64,000 bases of DNA from Rhinopithecus roxellana (taxonomy: Eukaryota; Chordata; Mammalia; Primates; Cercopithecidae), in assembly GCF_007565055.1 (NCBI RefSeq), contig NW_022141658.1, positions 25,992 to 89,991 on the forward strand, written 5' to 3'. Shown here one piece after another: positions 16,401 to 32,925 of this stretch. Positions within the stretch are counted from its first letter, which is position 1; each line of letters starts with the position of its first letter. A program made the translations under genes and the position numbers. The notes below the pieces were generated by a model. That model was given only the letters and a program-made list of their open reading frames with translations, did not search any database and was not told the DNA's origin.

Positions 16401-18000
16401 TTATATCTATTATATCTATATTTCCTACCTATATCTATTATATCTATTGTCTATGTTTCATACCTGTATATATTATATCTGTTTTTTATACATATATCTA
16501 TTATATCTATTATATCTATATTTTATACCTATATCTATTATGTCTATATTTTATACGTGTATCTGTTATACCGATTATGTCTAGATATTATACCGATAAC
16601 TATTATATCTGTTATGTCTACATTTTATACCTATATCTATTATATCTATTAAGTCTATATTTTATACTTATATATATTATATCTATCATGTCTATATTTT
16701 ATACCTATATCCATTATAACTATTATGTCTGTATTTTACAACTATATCTCTTATATCTATTATGTATATATTTTATACCTATATCTATTACGTCTATATT
16801 TTATACCTATATGTATTATATCTATTATGTCTACATTTTATACCTATATCTCTTTTATCTATTATGTGTATATTTTATACCTATGTCTATTATATCTATT
16901 ATGTCTGTATTTTATATCTATATCTATTCTGCCTATATTTTATACCTATATCTATTATATCTATTATGTCTACATTTTACTCATATATCTATTATATCTA
17001 TTATGTTTATATTTTATACCTATATCCATTATATCTATGTCTATATTTTAAACCTATATCTATTATATTTATTATGACTACATTTTATACCTATATCTAT
17101 TATATCAATTATGTCTGTATTGTTTACCTATATCTATTATATCTATTATGTCTATATTTTATACCTACATCTGTTATTTGCACTATATCTATATTTGATA
17201 CCTGTATCTATTACAGGTGTATTTGATACCCATATCCATTATATCTATTATATCTATATTTTTTACCAATATCTATTGTATCTATTATGTCTATCTATTA
17301 TATCTATTATATCTATATTTTATACCTATATCTATTATATCTATATTTTATACCTCTATCTATTATATCTATTATGTCTATGTTTTATATCTATATCTAT
17401 TATATCTTTTATGTGTATATTTTACGTATATCTATTATATCTATTATGTCTATATGTTTTACCTGTATCTATTATCTATTATGTCTAAAGATTATACCTA
17501 TATCTATTATGTCTATATTTTACACCTATATCTATTATATTGATTATGTCTACATCTTATACATATATCTATTATATCTATTATGTCTGTATTTTATACC
17601 TTTATCTATTACGTCTATATTTTATACCATATCTATTGTATCTATTATGTTTATATTTTATACCTTTATCTATTATATCTTTATATCTATATTTTATACC
17701 TATATCTATATCTATTATATCTGTATTTTATACCTATAACTTTTATATCTATTATATTTATATTTTATAATTATATCTATTATATCTATATTTTATACCT
17801 ATATCTATTATATCTATTGTCTATACTTTATAACGGAATCTATTATATCTATTTTTTATACGTGCATCTATTATATCTATTATAACTATATTTTATAACT
17901 ATATCTATTATATCTATATTTTATACCTGTATCTACTAGGTCTTTTATGTCTAAGTTTTATAACTATATCTATTATATCTATATTTTATACCTATATCGA
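10491..18000 (+). repeat. 37-bp minisatellite array rich in TATAATTATATC variants
   Basis: Continuous array. It is marked by repeated landmark B blocks (TGTTTTTTACCTAT, then a CAATTATACC-type unit and TATATTTATATTTT, then a TATAATTATATC unit) at about 10,498, 11,349 and 13,093, with a weaker version near 16,355. The 860-bp and 1740-bp spacings suggest local block duplication. No unique DNA is visible. Confidence 0.9.
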
Positions 18001-21000
18001 TTATAACTATTATGTCCATATTTTATACCTATATCTATTATGTCTATATTTTATACCTATATCAATTATACCTATTATGTCTATAATTTATACCTATATC
18101 TATTATACCTATTATGTCTATATTTCATTCCTACATCCTTTACATCTATTATGTCTATATTTGATACCTATATCTATTACGTCTATGTTTTATACCTATA
18201 TCTATTATATCTATTATGTCTATATTTTATACCTATATCTATTATATCTATTATGTCTGTATTTTATACCTATAATTATTATATCTATTATGTCTATATT
18301 TTATCCCTCTATCTATTATATCTATTAAGTCTATATTTTATAATTCTATCAATTATATCTATTATGTCTGTATTTTATACCTCTATTATATCTATCATGC
18401 CTATATTTTTTACCTATATCTATTATATCTATTATGTCTATATTTTATATCTATATCCATTATGTCTATTATGTCTGTATTATATACCTATATATATTAT
18501 ATCTATTATGTCTGTATTGTATAACAATATCTCATAAGTCTATATTTTATACCTATATCTATTATATCTATTATGTCTATATTTTATAACTATACATAGT
18601 AAATCTATTATGTCTATATTTTAAACCGATATCCATTATGTCTATATTTTATACCTATGTCTATTATATCTATTATGTCTATATTTTATACCTATATCTA
18701 TTAAATCTATTTAGTCTATATTGTATATCTATATCTATTATGTCTATATTTTATACCAATATCTAATATATCTATTATGTCTATATTTTATACCTCTAAT
18801 TGTTATATCTAATATGTCTATATTTTATACCTATATCTATTATGTCTTTATTTTATATCTATATCTGTTGTATCTGTCTGTATTTTATTCCTATATCTAT
18901 TATATCTATTATGTCTATATTTTATACCTATAATTATTATATCTAATATGTCTATATTTTATACCTATATCTTTTATGTCTATATTACTACCTATATCTA
19001 TTATATCTATTATGTCGATATTTTATACCTATATCTATTATGTCTATATTTTATACCTATATCTATTATATCTATTATGTCTATATTATATACCTATATC
19101 TATTATATCTATTATGTCTGTATCTTGTACATATATCTATTAAATCTATTATGTGTATATTTTATACCTATATCTATTATGTCTATATTTCTTACCTACA
19201 TTTCTATACCAGTTATGTCTACATTTTATACCTATATCTATTATATCCATTATGTCTATATTTTATACCGATATCTATTATGGCTATATTTTATACCTAT
19301 ATCTATTATATCTACTCTGATTATATTTTATACCTGTATCTATTATATGTAATATGTCTATATTTAATAACTATATCTATTATATTTATTATGTGTATAT
19401 TTTATACCGATATCTATTATGTCTTTATTTAATACCTATATCTATTATATCTACTCTGACTATATTTTATACCTATATCTATAATATCTAATATGTCTAT
19501 ATTTTAAACCTATATCTATTATATCTATTACGTCCATATTTTATACCTATATCTTTTATATCTATTATGTCTCTATATTATATCTATATCTATTATATCT
19601 ATTATGTCTATCTTTTATGCCAATATCTATCATATCTACTATGTCTGTATTTTATACCTATATCTATTATATCTATTATGTCTATATTTTATACTTATTT
19701 CTCTTATGTCTATATTTAATACCTATATCTATTATGTCTATAATTTATACGGATATTATATCTATTATGTCTATATTTTATACCTATATCTATTATATCC
19801 ATTATATCTATGTTTTATAACTATATTAAATCTATTATGTCTATATTTTATGCCGATATTTATTAGGTCTATATTTTATACCTATATCTATTATATCTAT
19901 TGTGTCTATATTCTATAACTATATCTATTAAATCTATTATGTCTATATTTATACCTATATCTATTATGTCTATTATGTCTATATTTTATACCGATATCTA
20001 TTATATCGATTATTTCTATATCTTATACATATATCTCTTATATCTATTTTGTCTATATTTTATACTATATCTATTATATCTATTATGTCTATATTTTATA
20101 CCTATATCTTATATCTCTTTTGTCTATATTGTATACCTATTTCAATCGTGTCTATATTTTATACCTATATCTATTATATCTATTAGGTCTATATTTTATA
20201 CCGACATCTTTTATATCGATAATGTGTATATCTTATACATCTATCTACTATATCTATTACGTCTATATTTTATACCTATATCTATTATATCTACTATGTC
20301 TATATCTTATACATATATCAATTATATCTACTATGTCTATATTTTATGCCTATACTTATTATATTTATTATATCTATATTTCATACCTATATCTATTATA
20401 TCTATTATGTCTGTATTTTATACCTATATCTATTTTGTCTATATTTCATACATATATCTATTATAATTATTTTGTCTATATTTTATACCTATATCTATTA
20501 TATCTATTATGTGTATATTTTATAACTATTTCTATTATATCTATTATGTCTATATGTTATACCTATATCTATTATGTCTATATTTTATACCTATATCTAT
20601 TGTGTCTATTGTGTCTATATTTTATACCTATACATATTATATCTATTATGTCTATATTTTATACCTCTGTCTACTATATCTACTATGTCTATATTTTACA
20701 CCTATATCTATTATATCTATTACATTTATATTTTATACACATCTTTATTATAGCTATTATTTTTACATTTTCTACCTATATCTATTATATCTATGACTAT
20801 ATTTTATACCTATATCTATAATGTCTATGTTTTATATCGATATCTATTACGTCTGTATTTTATACCTATATCGATTATATCTATTATGTCTATATTTTAT
20901 ACCTATATCTATTATATCCATTATGTCTGTATTTTATACCTATATCTATTATATCTATTATATCAATGTTTTATACCTATATCTATTAAAGCTATTATGT

Positions 21001-24000
21001 CTATATTTTATACCTTTATCTATTATATCTATTATGTCTATATCTTATACCTATATCTTTTATATCTATTATGTCTTTGTTTTAAAACTATACCTATTGT
21101 ATCTATTATGTCTATATTTCATACCTATATGTATTATAACCATTATGATTATATTTTGTATCTATATCTATTATGTCTATATTTTACACCTATATCTATT
21201 ATAATTATTATCACTATATTTGATTCCTATATCAATTATATCTATTATGTCTATATTTTATACCTATTTCTATTATATCTATTATGTCTATATTTAATAC
21301 CTATATCTATTATGTCTATATTTTAAACCTATATCTATTATATCCATTATATCTATATTTTATACCTATATCTATTTTATCCATTATGTCTATATTTTAT
21401 ACCTATATCTACGATATCTACTATGTCTATATTTTACATCTATATCTATTATATCTATTAGGTCTATATTTTATACCGATCTCTACTATATCTATTCTGT
21501 TTATATTTTATATCTATATCTATTATATATATGTCTATATTTGATACCTATATCTATTTTGTCTATATTTTATTCCTATATCTGTCTATATCTTATATCT
21601 ATATCTTTTTTATCTATTATGTGTATATTTTATACGTATATCTGTTATATCTATTATGTCTATATTTTATACCTATATCTATGAAATCTATTATGTATAT
21701 ATTTTATATCTATATCTATTATGTCCATATTTTACAACTGTAACTATTATATCTATTTTATCTATATTTTATATCTGTGTCTATAATATCTATTATGTCT
21801 ATATTTCATACCTATATCTAATGTATCTTTTATTTCTATATATTATACATATATCTATTATATCTATTATATCTATATTTCATACCTATACCTATTATAT
21901 CTATTATGTCTATATTTTATACCTATATCTATTATATTTATTATATCAATATTTTATACCTATATCTATTATATCGATTATGTCTATATCTTTTTCCTAT
22001 ATCTATTATATCTATTATGTCTATATTTTATACCTATATCTATTATATCTTTATGTCTATATTTTATACCTATATCTATTATATCTATTTTGTCTATATC
22101 TTATACATATATCTATTTTATCTATTATGTCTATATTTTACACCTATATTTGTTATATCTATTATGTCTATATTTTTTACCTATATCTTTTATAGCTATT
22201 TTGTCGATATTTCATACCTATTTAAATTATGTCTATATTTTATACCTATATCTATTATATCTATTATGTCTATATTTCATACCTATATCTATTATATCGG
22301 TTATGTCTATATCTTATACATATATGTATTATATCTATTATGTCTATATTTTATACCTATATCTATTATATCTATTATGTATATATTTTATACCTATATC
22401 TATTATATCGATTATGTCTACATCTTATACATATATCTATTATATCTATTGTCTATATTTCATAACTATATCTATTATATCTATTATTTCTATATTTTAT
22501 ACCTATATCTATTATATCTATTTTGTCTATATTGTATACCTGTGTCTATTATATCTAATATGTCTATATTTTATACCTATATCTGTTATATCTCTACATT
22601 ATACCTGTATATATTATATATTTTACATCGATACTTTATACCTATATTATTCTATCTATTATATCTGTATTTTATGACAATATCTATTATATCGATTATA
22701 TCTATTATATGTATATTTTATACCTATGTTTAAAATATCTATTAAATTTATATTTTATACGTATATCTATTATATCTATTGTATCTATATTTTAACCTAT
22801 ATATATTATATCTATTATGTCTATATTTTATAACTCTCTCTATTATGTCTGCATTTTATACCAACATCTATTATATATATTGTGTCTATATTTTATACAT
22901 ATATATATTATGTTTATATTTTATAACTATACCTATTATATCAATTAGGTCTATATTTTATTCCTGTATGTATTATGTCTATATTTTGTACCTATATCTA
23001 TTATATTTATTATGTATTTTAGACCTATATTTATTATATCTATTATGTCTATATTTTATACCTATATGGATTATATCTATTATGTCCATATTTTATACCT
23101 ATATCTATTATGTCTATATTTTATACCTATATGGATTATATCATGTCTATATTTTAAACCTATATTATATCTATAATGACTACATTTTGTACCTATATCT
23201 ATTATGTATATATTTTATACGAATTTCTATTATATCTGTTATGTCTGTATTTTATACCTATATCAATTTTATTTTTATTTTATACCTATATGTATTATAC
23301 CTATTATGTGTATATTTTATACCTATACCTATTATATCCATATTTTATACCTATAGCTGTTATATGTATATTTTATAACTATATACATTATATCTATTAT
23401 GTCTATATTTTTAACTTTATCTATTATGTCTATATTTCATACCTATATATTTATACCAGTTATGTCTATATTTTATACCTATATCTATTATATCTATTAT
23501 GTCTATATTTTATACCTATATCTGTTATGTCTATATTTTATAACTTTAACTATTATATCTATTATGTCTATATTTCATACCTATATCTATTGTATCTATT
23601 ATGTCTGCATTTTTTACCGATATCTATTTTGTCTATATATTATACTTATATCTATTATATCTAATATGTCTATATTTTATACCTATATCTATTATGTGTA
23701 TATTTCATATCTTTAATTATTATATCTATTATGTCTATATTTTATACCTATATCTATTATATCTATTATGTCTGTATTTCATACCTATATTTTTATACCC
23801 GTTATGTCTATATTTTATACCTAACTATTATATCTAATATGTCTATATTTTATAACTATATCTATTATGTCTATATTTTATATCTATATCTATTATATCT
23901 TTTATGTCTATATTTTATACCTCTATTATATCTTTTATGTCTATATTTTATACCTATATCTATTGTATCTATTATGTATATATCTTATACATGTATCTAT

Positions 24001-24600
24001 TATATCTATTTTGTCGATATTTTATACCTGTACCTTTATGTCTATTTTGTCTACATTTTATACTTATTTCAATTATGTCTGTATTTTATTCATATATATA
24101 TTATATCTGTTATGCCTATATTTTATACCTATATCTATCGTATCTATTTTGTGTACATTTTATACCTATATCTATTATATCTATTAGGTCTATATTTTAT
24201 ACCTATATCTATTATGTCTACTATGACTATATTTTATACCTATATCTATTATGTCTATATTTTATACCTATGTCTATTATATCTATTATGTCTATATATT
24301 ATTCCTGTATGTATTGTTTCTGTTATATTTTATACCGATATCTATTATGTCTATATTTTATATCTCTCACTGTTATATCTACTATGTTTATATTTTATAC
24401 CTATGTGTATTATATCTATTATGTCTATATTCTAAACCTATATCTATGATATCTATTATGTCCATATTTTAAACCTATATCTATTATATGTATTATGTCT
24501 ATATTTTTATCTATATCTATTTTATCTATTAGGTCTATATTTTATACCACTATCTATTATATCTACTTAATGTGTATCTTATAACGATAACTATTATATC
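18001..24600 (+). repeat. 37-bp minisatellite array, continuous block
   Basis: Tandem units with no insertions. It holds A-D module copy 3 and CCAGTTATG-type landmark units at about 19,198, 23,451 and 23,791. The forward ORFs are repeat translations. Confidence 0.9.
22646..23033 (+). repeat. Higher-order A-D module, copy 3
   Basis: Landmark A begins at 22,646 and landmark D (TTTTAGACCTATATTTA) at 23,017, a spacing of 371 bp. As in copy 1, a TATATGGATTATATC variant follows about 50 bp after D. Confidence 0.72.
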
Positions 24601-27200
24601 TAGTATGCCTATATTTTTTACCTTACTTATTGTATGTATTATATCTATATTTTATACCTATATCTATTATATCTATAATATCTACATTTTATAGCTATAT
24701 CTATAATATATATATTTTATACCTATGTCTATTATATCTATTATATCTATATTTTTTACCTATACTTATTATATCTATATTTTATACCTATATATATTAT
24801 ATCCATTATATCTATATTTTATACCTATATCGATTATACCTACATTTTATACCTATATCTATTATATCTATTATGTCTGTGTTTTATACCTGTATCTATT
24901 ATATCGATTTTGTCTATATTTTATACCTATATCAATTATATCTATTATTTCTATATTTTACACTTATATCTATTATTTCTGCTATGTCTATATTTTATAC
25001 CTATATCTATTATACCTATTATATCTATATTTTATGCCTATATCTATTATATCTATATTTTATACCTGCATCTATTATATGTATTACATCTATACTTTAT
25101 ACCTATATTATTCTATCTATTATGTCTGTGTTTTATGCCAATATCTATTATATCTGTTATATATATATTTTATACCTATGTGTGCAATATCTATTATATC
25201 TATATTTTATACTTATATGTATTATATCTATTGTATCTATATTTTTTAACTATATCTGTTATATCTATTATGTCTATATTTTATAACAATATCTATTATG
25301 TTTATATTATATACCTATATCTTTTATATATGTTGTGTCTATATTTTATATCTATATCTATTGTTTATATTTTATAACTATACCTATTATATCTATTATG
25401 TCTATATTTTATACCTATATGTGTTATGTCTATATTTTGTACCTATATCTATTATATTTATTATGTCTATATTTTAGATCTATATTAATTATATCTACTA
25501 TGTCTATATTTTATACCTATATCTATTATGTCTATATTTTATACCTATATGGATTATATCTATTATGTCTATATTTTATACCTATATCTATTATACCTAT
25601 TATGTCTATATTTTATACCGATATTATATCTATAATGTCTACATTTTATACCTATATCTATTATGTCTATATTTTATTCGTATATCTATTATGTCTGTTA
25701 TGTCTTTATTTTATACCTATATCTATTTTATTTGTATTTTATTCCTATATCTATTATATCTTTTATGTCTATATTTTATACCTGTATCTATTATATCTAT
25801 TATATCTGTATTTTATTCCTATAGATATGGTATCTATATTTTATTTCTATATCTATCATATCTATTATATCTATATTTTATATGTATATCTATTATATCT
25901 ATTATGTCTATATATTATACCTATGTCTATTATATCTATGATGTCTATATTTTGTACCTATATCTACTATATATATTATTTTAATATTTTATACCTATAT
26001 CTGTTATATCTATTTTGTCTGTATTTTTACGTATCTCTATTATGTCTAAATTTTATACCTATATCTGTTATAATTTTTATGTCAATATTTGATACGTATA
26101 TCTATTATATCTATTTTGTCTATATTTTATACCTATTTCTATTATATCTATTATGTCTATATTCAATACTTGTATCTATTATGTCTTCATTTTATACCTA
26201 TATCTATTATATCTATTATGTGTATATTTTATACCTATATCTATTATATCTGTTATGTCTATATCTTATACCTATATCTATTATGTCTATTATGTCTTTA
26301 TTTTAAACCTATCCCTATGATATCTATTATGTCTATATTTCATACCTATATCTATTATAAACATTATGTCTATATTTTGTAGCTATATCTATTATGTCTA
26401 TATTTTATACCTATATCTATTATAATTATTATGTCAATATTTGATACGTATATCTATTATATCTATTTTGTCTATATTTTATACCTATTTCTATTATATC
26501 TATTATGTCCATATTTAATACTTGTATCTATTATGTCTTTATTTTATACCTATATCTATTATATCTATTATGTGTATATTTTATACCTATATCTATTATA
26601 TCCATTATGTCTATATTTTATAACTGTATCTATTATATCTACTCTTTCTATATTTTATACCTATATCTATCATATCTAATATGTCTATATTTTATACCTA
26701 TATCTATTATATCTATTATGCCTATATTTTATACCTATATCTGTTATGTCTATATTTTATACCTCTATCTATTATATCAATTATGGCTATGTTTTATACC
26801 GATATCTTTTATACCTATTTTGTCTATACCTTATAACTATTTCAATTATGTCTATATTTTATTCCTATATCTGTTATATCCATATGTCTATATTTCATAC
26901 CTATATCTATTATATCTATTTCGTATATATTTTATACCTATATCTATTATATCGATTATGTCTATATCTTATACACATTTCTCATATATCTATTATATAT
27001 ATATTTTATACCCATACCTATTAAATCTATTATGTCTGTATTTCATACCTATATCTCTTATAACCATTATGTCTATATTTTATACCTATATTTATTATGT
27101 CGATATTTTATACCTATATCTATTATATCTATGTTTTATACCTGTATCTATTATATCAAATATGTCTATGTTTTATACCGTTATCTATTATATCTATTAC
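24601..27200 (+). repeat. Array segment paralogous to about 38.2-39.8 kb
   Basis: Continuous array sharing an ordered set of rare variants with the region around the L1. The CCCATACCTATTAAATC unit at 27,011, followed by TTATAACCATTATG and TATATTTATTATG variants, matches 39,676 onward. Landmark A at 25,107 pairs with 38,745. The L1 is absent here, so this is a candidate empty site for it. Confidence 0.7.
25107..25488 (+). repeat. Higher-order A-D module, copy 4
   Basis: Landmark A begins at 25,107. Landmark D, here with one change (TTTTAGATCTATATTAA), begins at 25,472, a spacing of 365 bp. Confidence 0.68.
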
Positions 27201-30200
27201 ATCTATATTTTATACCTATATTGATTATAACTATTATGTTTATATTTTATACCTATATCTATTGTATCTATTATGTGTATATTTTATAACTATATCTATT
27301 ATATCTATTACGTCTATATTTTATACCTATATATATCATGTCAATTATGTGTATATTTTACACCTATATCTATTATATCTATTATGTCTGTATTTCATAC
27401 CTGTATCTATTATATCTATTATGTCTATATTTCATACCTACATCTATTATATCTATTATGTCTCTATTTTATACCTATATCAATTATTTCTATATTTTAT
27501 ACGTCTATCTATTATATCTATTATGTCTATATATTATACCTATATCTATAATATCTATTATGTCTGTATTTCATACCTATATCTATTATATCTATTTTGT
27601 CTATATTTTATACCTATATCTATTATGTCTATATTTTATACCTATATCTATTATATCTATTATTATCTATATTTTATACCTATATCTATTATATCTCTTA
27701 TACCTATATTTTATACCTATATCTATTATGTCTATATTTTATACCTCTATCTATTATATCTATTATGTCTATATTTTATACATATATCTATAATATCTAT
27801 TATGTCTATATTTTACACCTATATCTATTATGTCTGTATTTTATACCAATATCTATTATATCTATTATGTCGATATTTTATATCATTATCTATTATATCT
27901 ATTATGTCTTTATTTTATTCCTATATCTATTATATCTATTATGTCTATATTTTGTAACTATATCTATTATATCTATTATGTCTGTATATTATACCTATAA
28001 CTATTATGTCTATATTTTATACCAATATCTATTTTATCTATTATGTCTATATTTTATATCTTTGTCTATTATATCTATTATGTCTATATTTTATACCTAT
28101 ATCTATTATGTCTATATTTTATACCTATATCTATTATATGCACTATATCTGTGTTTTACACCTATATCTATTATATGTATATTTGATACCCATGTCCACT
28201 ATATCTATTATATCTATCTTTTACACCTATATCTATTATATCTATTATGTCTATCTATTATATCTATTATATCTATATTTTATACCTATATCTATTATAT
28301 CTATATTTTATACCTGTATCTATTATATCTATTATGTCTACGTTTTATACTTATGTCATTATATCAATTATGTCTATATTTTATACCTATATCTATTATA
28401 TGTATTATCTCTATATTTTATACGTATATCTTTCATATCTATAATGTCTATATTTTATACCTATATATATCATATCTGTTATGTCTATATTTTATACCTA
28501 TAATTATTACATCTATTATGTCTGTATTTCATACATATATCTATTATATCTATTGTCTACATTTTATACCTATATCTATTATATCTATTATGTCTATATT
28601 TTATACATATATCTATTATATCTATTATATCTATATTTAATACCTATATCTATTATAACTATATTTTATACCGATATCTATTATATCTATATTTTATAAC
28701 TTTACATATTATATCTATTATATTTATATTTTATAATTTTATCTATTATATCTATATTTTATACGTATATCTATTATATCTATTGTCTATATTTTATACC
28801 TGTATCTATTATATCTATTTTTTATACATATATCTATTATATCTATTATATCGTTATTTTATTCCTATATCTATTTATCTGTATTTTATACCCCATCTAT
28901 TATATCTTTTATGTCTATATTTTATACCAATATCTATTATATCTATTATGTCTATATTTTTTACCTATGTCTATTACGTCTATTTTGTCTATATTTTATA
29001 CCTATGTCTATTATGTCTATATTTCATACCTATATCTATTATGTGTATAGTTTATACCTATATCTATAACATCTATTATGGTTATATTTTATACCTATAT
29101 CTATTATATCTATTATGTCTATTTTTTATACCTATATCTCTTATGTCTATATTTTATAGCTATATCTATTATGTCTTTATTTTATACTTATATCTATGAT
29201 ATCTATAATGTCTATATTGTATAACTGTATCTATTATATCTATTATGTCTATATTTTATACCTATATCTATAATGTGTATATTTTATACCTGTATCTTTT
29301 ATATCTATTATGTCTATATTTCATAATTATATCTATTATATCTATATTTTTTACCTATATCTATTATATCTATTATTTCTAAATATTGTACCTATATCTA
29401 TTATGTCTATATTTTATAACTATATCTATTATAACTGTTATGTCTGTATGTTATTACTATATCTGTTATAGCTATTATATCTATATATTATACCTATATC
29501 TATTATATCTATATTTTATACTTATATCTATTTGAACCATATTTTATACCTACATACATTATATCTATGTTTTTACCTATATCAATTATATCTATTATAT
29601 TTATTTTTTTTATATCTATTATATCTATATTTTATACCTATATATATTATATCTATTGTCTATATTTCATACCAGTATCTATTATATCTATTTTTTATAC
29701 GTATATCTATTATGTCTATATTTTATACATATATCTATTTTAACGATTATGTCTATATTTTAGAAGTATATCTGTTATATCTCTTCTGTCTCTATTTTAC
29801 ACCGATATCTATTATGTCTATATTTGATACCTATATCTATTATAATTATTATGTCTATATTTTATACCTATGTCTTTTATATCTATTATATCTATATTTT
29901 ATACCTATATCTATTGTATCTATTTTGTATATATTTTATACCTCTATTAGACCTATTATGTCTATATTTTATACCTATATCAATTATGTCGTTGTTTCAC
30001 ACCTATGTCTATTTTATCTATTATATCTATATTTCATACCTATATGTATTATATTTATTATGTCTATATCTATTTTATCAATTATGTCTATATTTTATAC
30101 CTATATCTATAATGTCTGTTATGTCTGCATGTTATATCTATTATATATATTATCTCTATATTTTATACGTCTATATATTATATCTATTATGTCCATATTT

Positions 30201-32789
30201 TATACCTCTATCAATTATATCTATTATGTCTATATTTTATAACTCTATTATATCTATTATATGTATATTTTATACCTCTGTCTATTATATCTGTTATATC
30301 TATTATGCCTATATTTTATACCTCTATCTATAATATCTATTATGTCCATATTTTATACCTCTATTATATCTATTATGTCTATCTTTTATAACTACATCTA
30401 TTATATCTATTATGTCTATATTTTATACCTATATGTATTATATCTATTATGTCTATATCTATTATATCTATTATGTCTATATTTTATATCTATATCTATT
30501 ATATCTACCAGGTCTATATATTATACCTACATCTATTATACATATTATCTCCATATTTTATACCTATATATATTAAATCTATAATGTTTATATTTTATAC
30601 CTATATGTATTATGTCTATATTTTATAAATTATTTATTATATACATAATGTGTATATTGCATACCTATACCTATTATGTGCATATTTTATTCCTATATCT
30701 ATTATGTGTATATTTTATACCAATATCTTTTATATCTATTACGTCTATATTTTAAACCTATATCTATTATATCTATATTTTATACCTATATCTATGATGT
30801 CTACTCTGGGTATATTTTATACCTATGTCTATTATATATAATATGTCTATATTTTATTCCTATATATATGATATCTATTATATCTATATTTCATACCTAT
30901 ATCTATTATATCTATTATGTCTATATTTTGTTCCTATATCTATTATATCTATTATGTCTATATTTTATACCTATATCTATTATGTCTATATTTTATACCT
31001 CTATTATGTCTATTGTATCTATATTTTATAACTATATCTATTATATCTATATTTCATACCTGTATCTATTATATCTATTATGTCTATATTTTATACCTAT
31101 ATCTCTTATATCTATTATATCTATATTTTACACCTATATCTATTATTAGCATATTTTATACCTATATCCATTGTATCTCTCTTTTATACCTATATCTATT
31201 ATATCTATTAAGTCTATATTTTATACTTATATATATTATATCTATTATGTCTATATTTTATACCTATATCCATTATTACTATTATGTCTATATTTTATAA
31301 CTATATCTCTTATACCTATTATGTCTATATTTTATACCTATATCTATTATGTATATATTTTATACCTCTATCTATTCTATCTATTATGTCTATATTTTAT
31401 ACTTATATCTATTATGTCTATATTTTATACCTATATGTATTATATCTATGATGTCTACATTTTATACCTATATGTATTATATCTTTTATGTCTATAATTT
31501 ATCCCTATATGTATTATATCTGTTATGTCTACATTTTATACCTATATCTATTATACCTGTTATGTGTATATTTTATACCTATATCGATTCTGTCTATATT
31601 TCATACCTATATCTATTATATCTATTATGTCTATATTTTATACCTATATTTATTATATCTATTATGTCTATATTTTATACCTTTATCTATTATATGTATT
31701 ATGTCTATATTATATACCTATATCTATTATATCTATTATGTCTATATTTTATACCTATATCTATTACATCTATTATGTCTATATTTTATACATATATCTA
31801 TTATATCTATTATGTCTGTATTTTATATCTATATCTATTATGTCTACATTGTACACCAATACCTTTTATATCAATTATGTCTATATTATAGCTATATGTA
31901 TTGTATGTATATTTTATACATATATCTATTATATTGATATTTGATACCTATATCTATTATATCCATTATGTGTGTATTTTATGCCTATATTTATCACATT
32001 AATTATGTCTATATTTTCTACCTATATATATCATATCTATTATGTCTATATTTTATACCTATATCTATTATGTCTATATTTTATAATTATATCTATTACA
32101 TCTATTATGTCTATATTTTATACCTATATATAACTATTATATCTATATTTTACACCTATATCTACTATAACTATATTTTATACCTATATCTATTGTTTCT
32201 CTATTTTATACCTATATCTATTATATCTATTATATTTATTATTTATAATTATAACTATTATATCTATATTTTATTCCTATATCTATTATATCTATTATAT
32301 GTATATTTTATACCTGTATATAGTATATCTTTATTTTATACCTATATGTTTTATATCCATTATGTCTATTTTTTATACCTATATCTATCATATCTATTAT
32401 GTCTATATTTTATAGCTATATATATCATATCTATTTTGTCTATATTTTACCTATATCTATTAAGTTTATATTTTATAGCTATATTTATTATCTCTATTAC
32501 ATCTATATTTTATACTTATATCTACTATGTCTATATTTTATACCTATATCTATTGTGTCTATATTTTATACCCCTATCTATTATATCTTTTATGTCTATA
32601 TTTTATACCGATATCTATTGTATCTATTATGTCTATATTTTATACCTATGTCTATTACATCTATTATGTCTATATTTCATACCTATATCTATTATAACTG
32701 TTATGTCTATTTTTATAGGTATATCTATTATGTCTATATTTTATACCTATATATATTATGACTGTATTTTATACCTAATTATGTCTTTA
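27201..32789 (+). repeat. 37-bp minisatellite array, continuous block
   Basis: Tandem units throughout, with a landmark B block near 29,569. Short runs of units reduced to 18-28 bp occur, for example around 30,120-30,300 and 30,440-30,480. No unique sequence, gene or mobile element is visible. Confidence 0.9.
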
Positions 32790-32925
32790 TGTTATACCTA
32801 TATTATTATAATATATATTATATAATAATTTATTTTATATCTATATTATTATAATAGATATTCTAATATCTATTATAATTAATATTATAATTATAATAGA
32901 TATTATATCTATTTTATGTATATTT
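32790..32925. repeat. Palindromic AT-rich patch inside the array
   Basis: The regular unit breaks down here into mixed-orientation fragments. A perfect inverted repeat has 15-bp arms at 32,848-32,862 (ATTATAATAGATATT) and 32,865-32,879, separated by only 2 nt (CT). A second one, AATAGATA / TATCTATT with a 3-nt loop, lies at 32,895-32,913. AATAGATA is the reverse-strand form of the submotif, so this looks like a micro-inversion or a template-switch scar. The patch could extrude a hairpin or cruciform. Confidence 0.8.
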
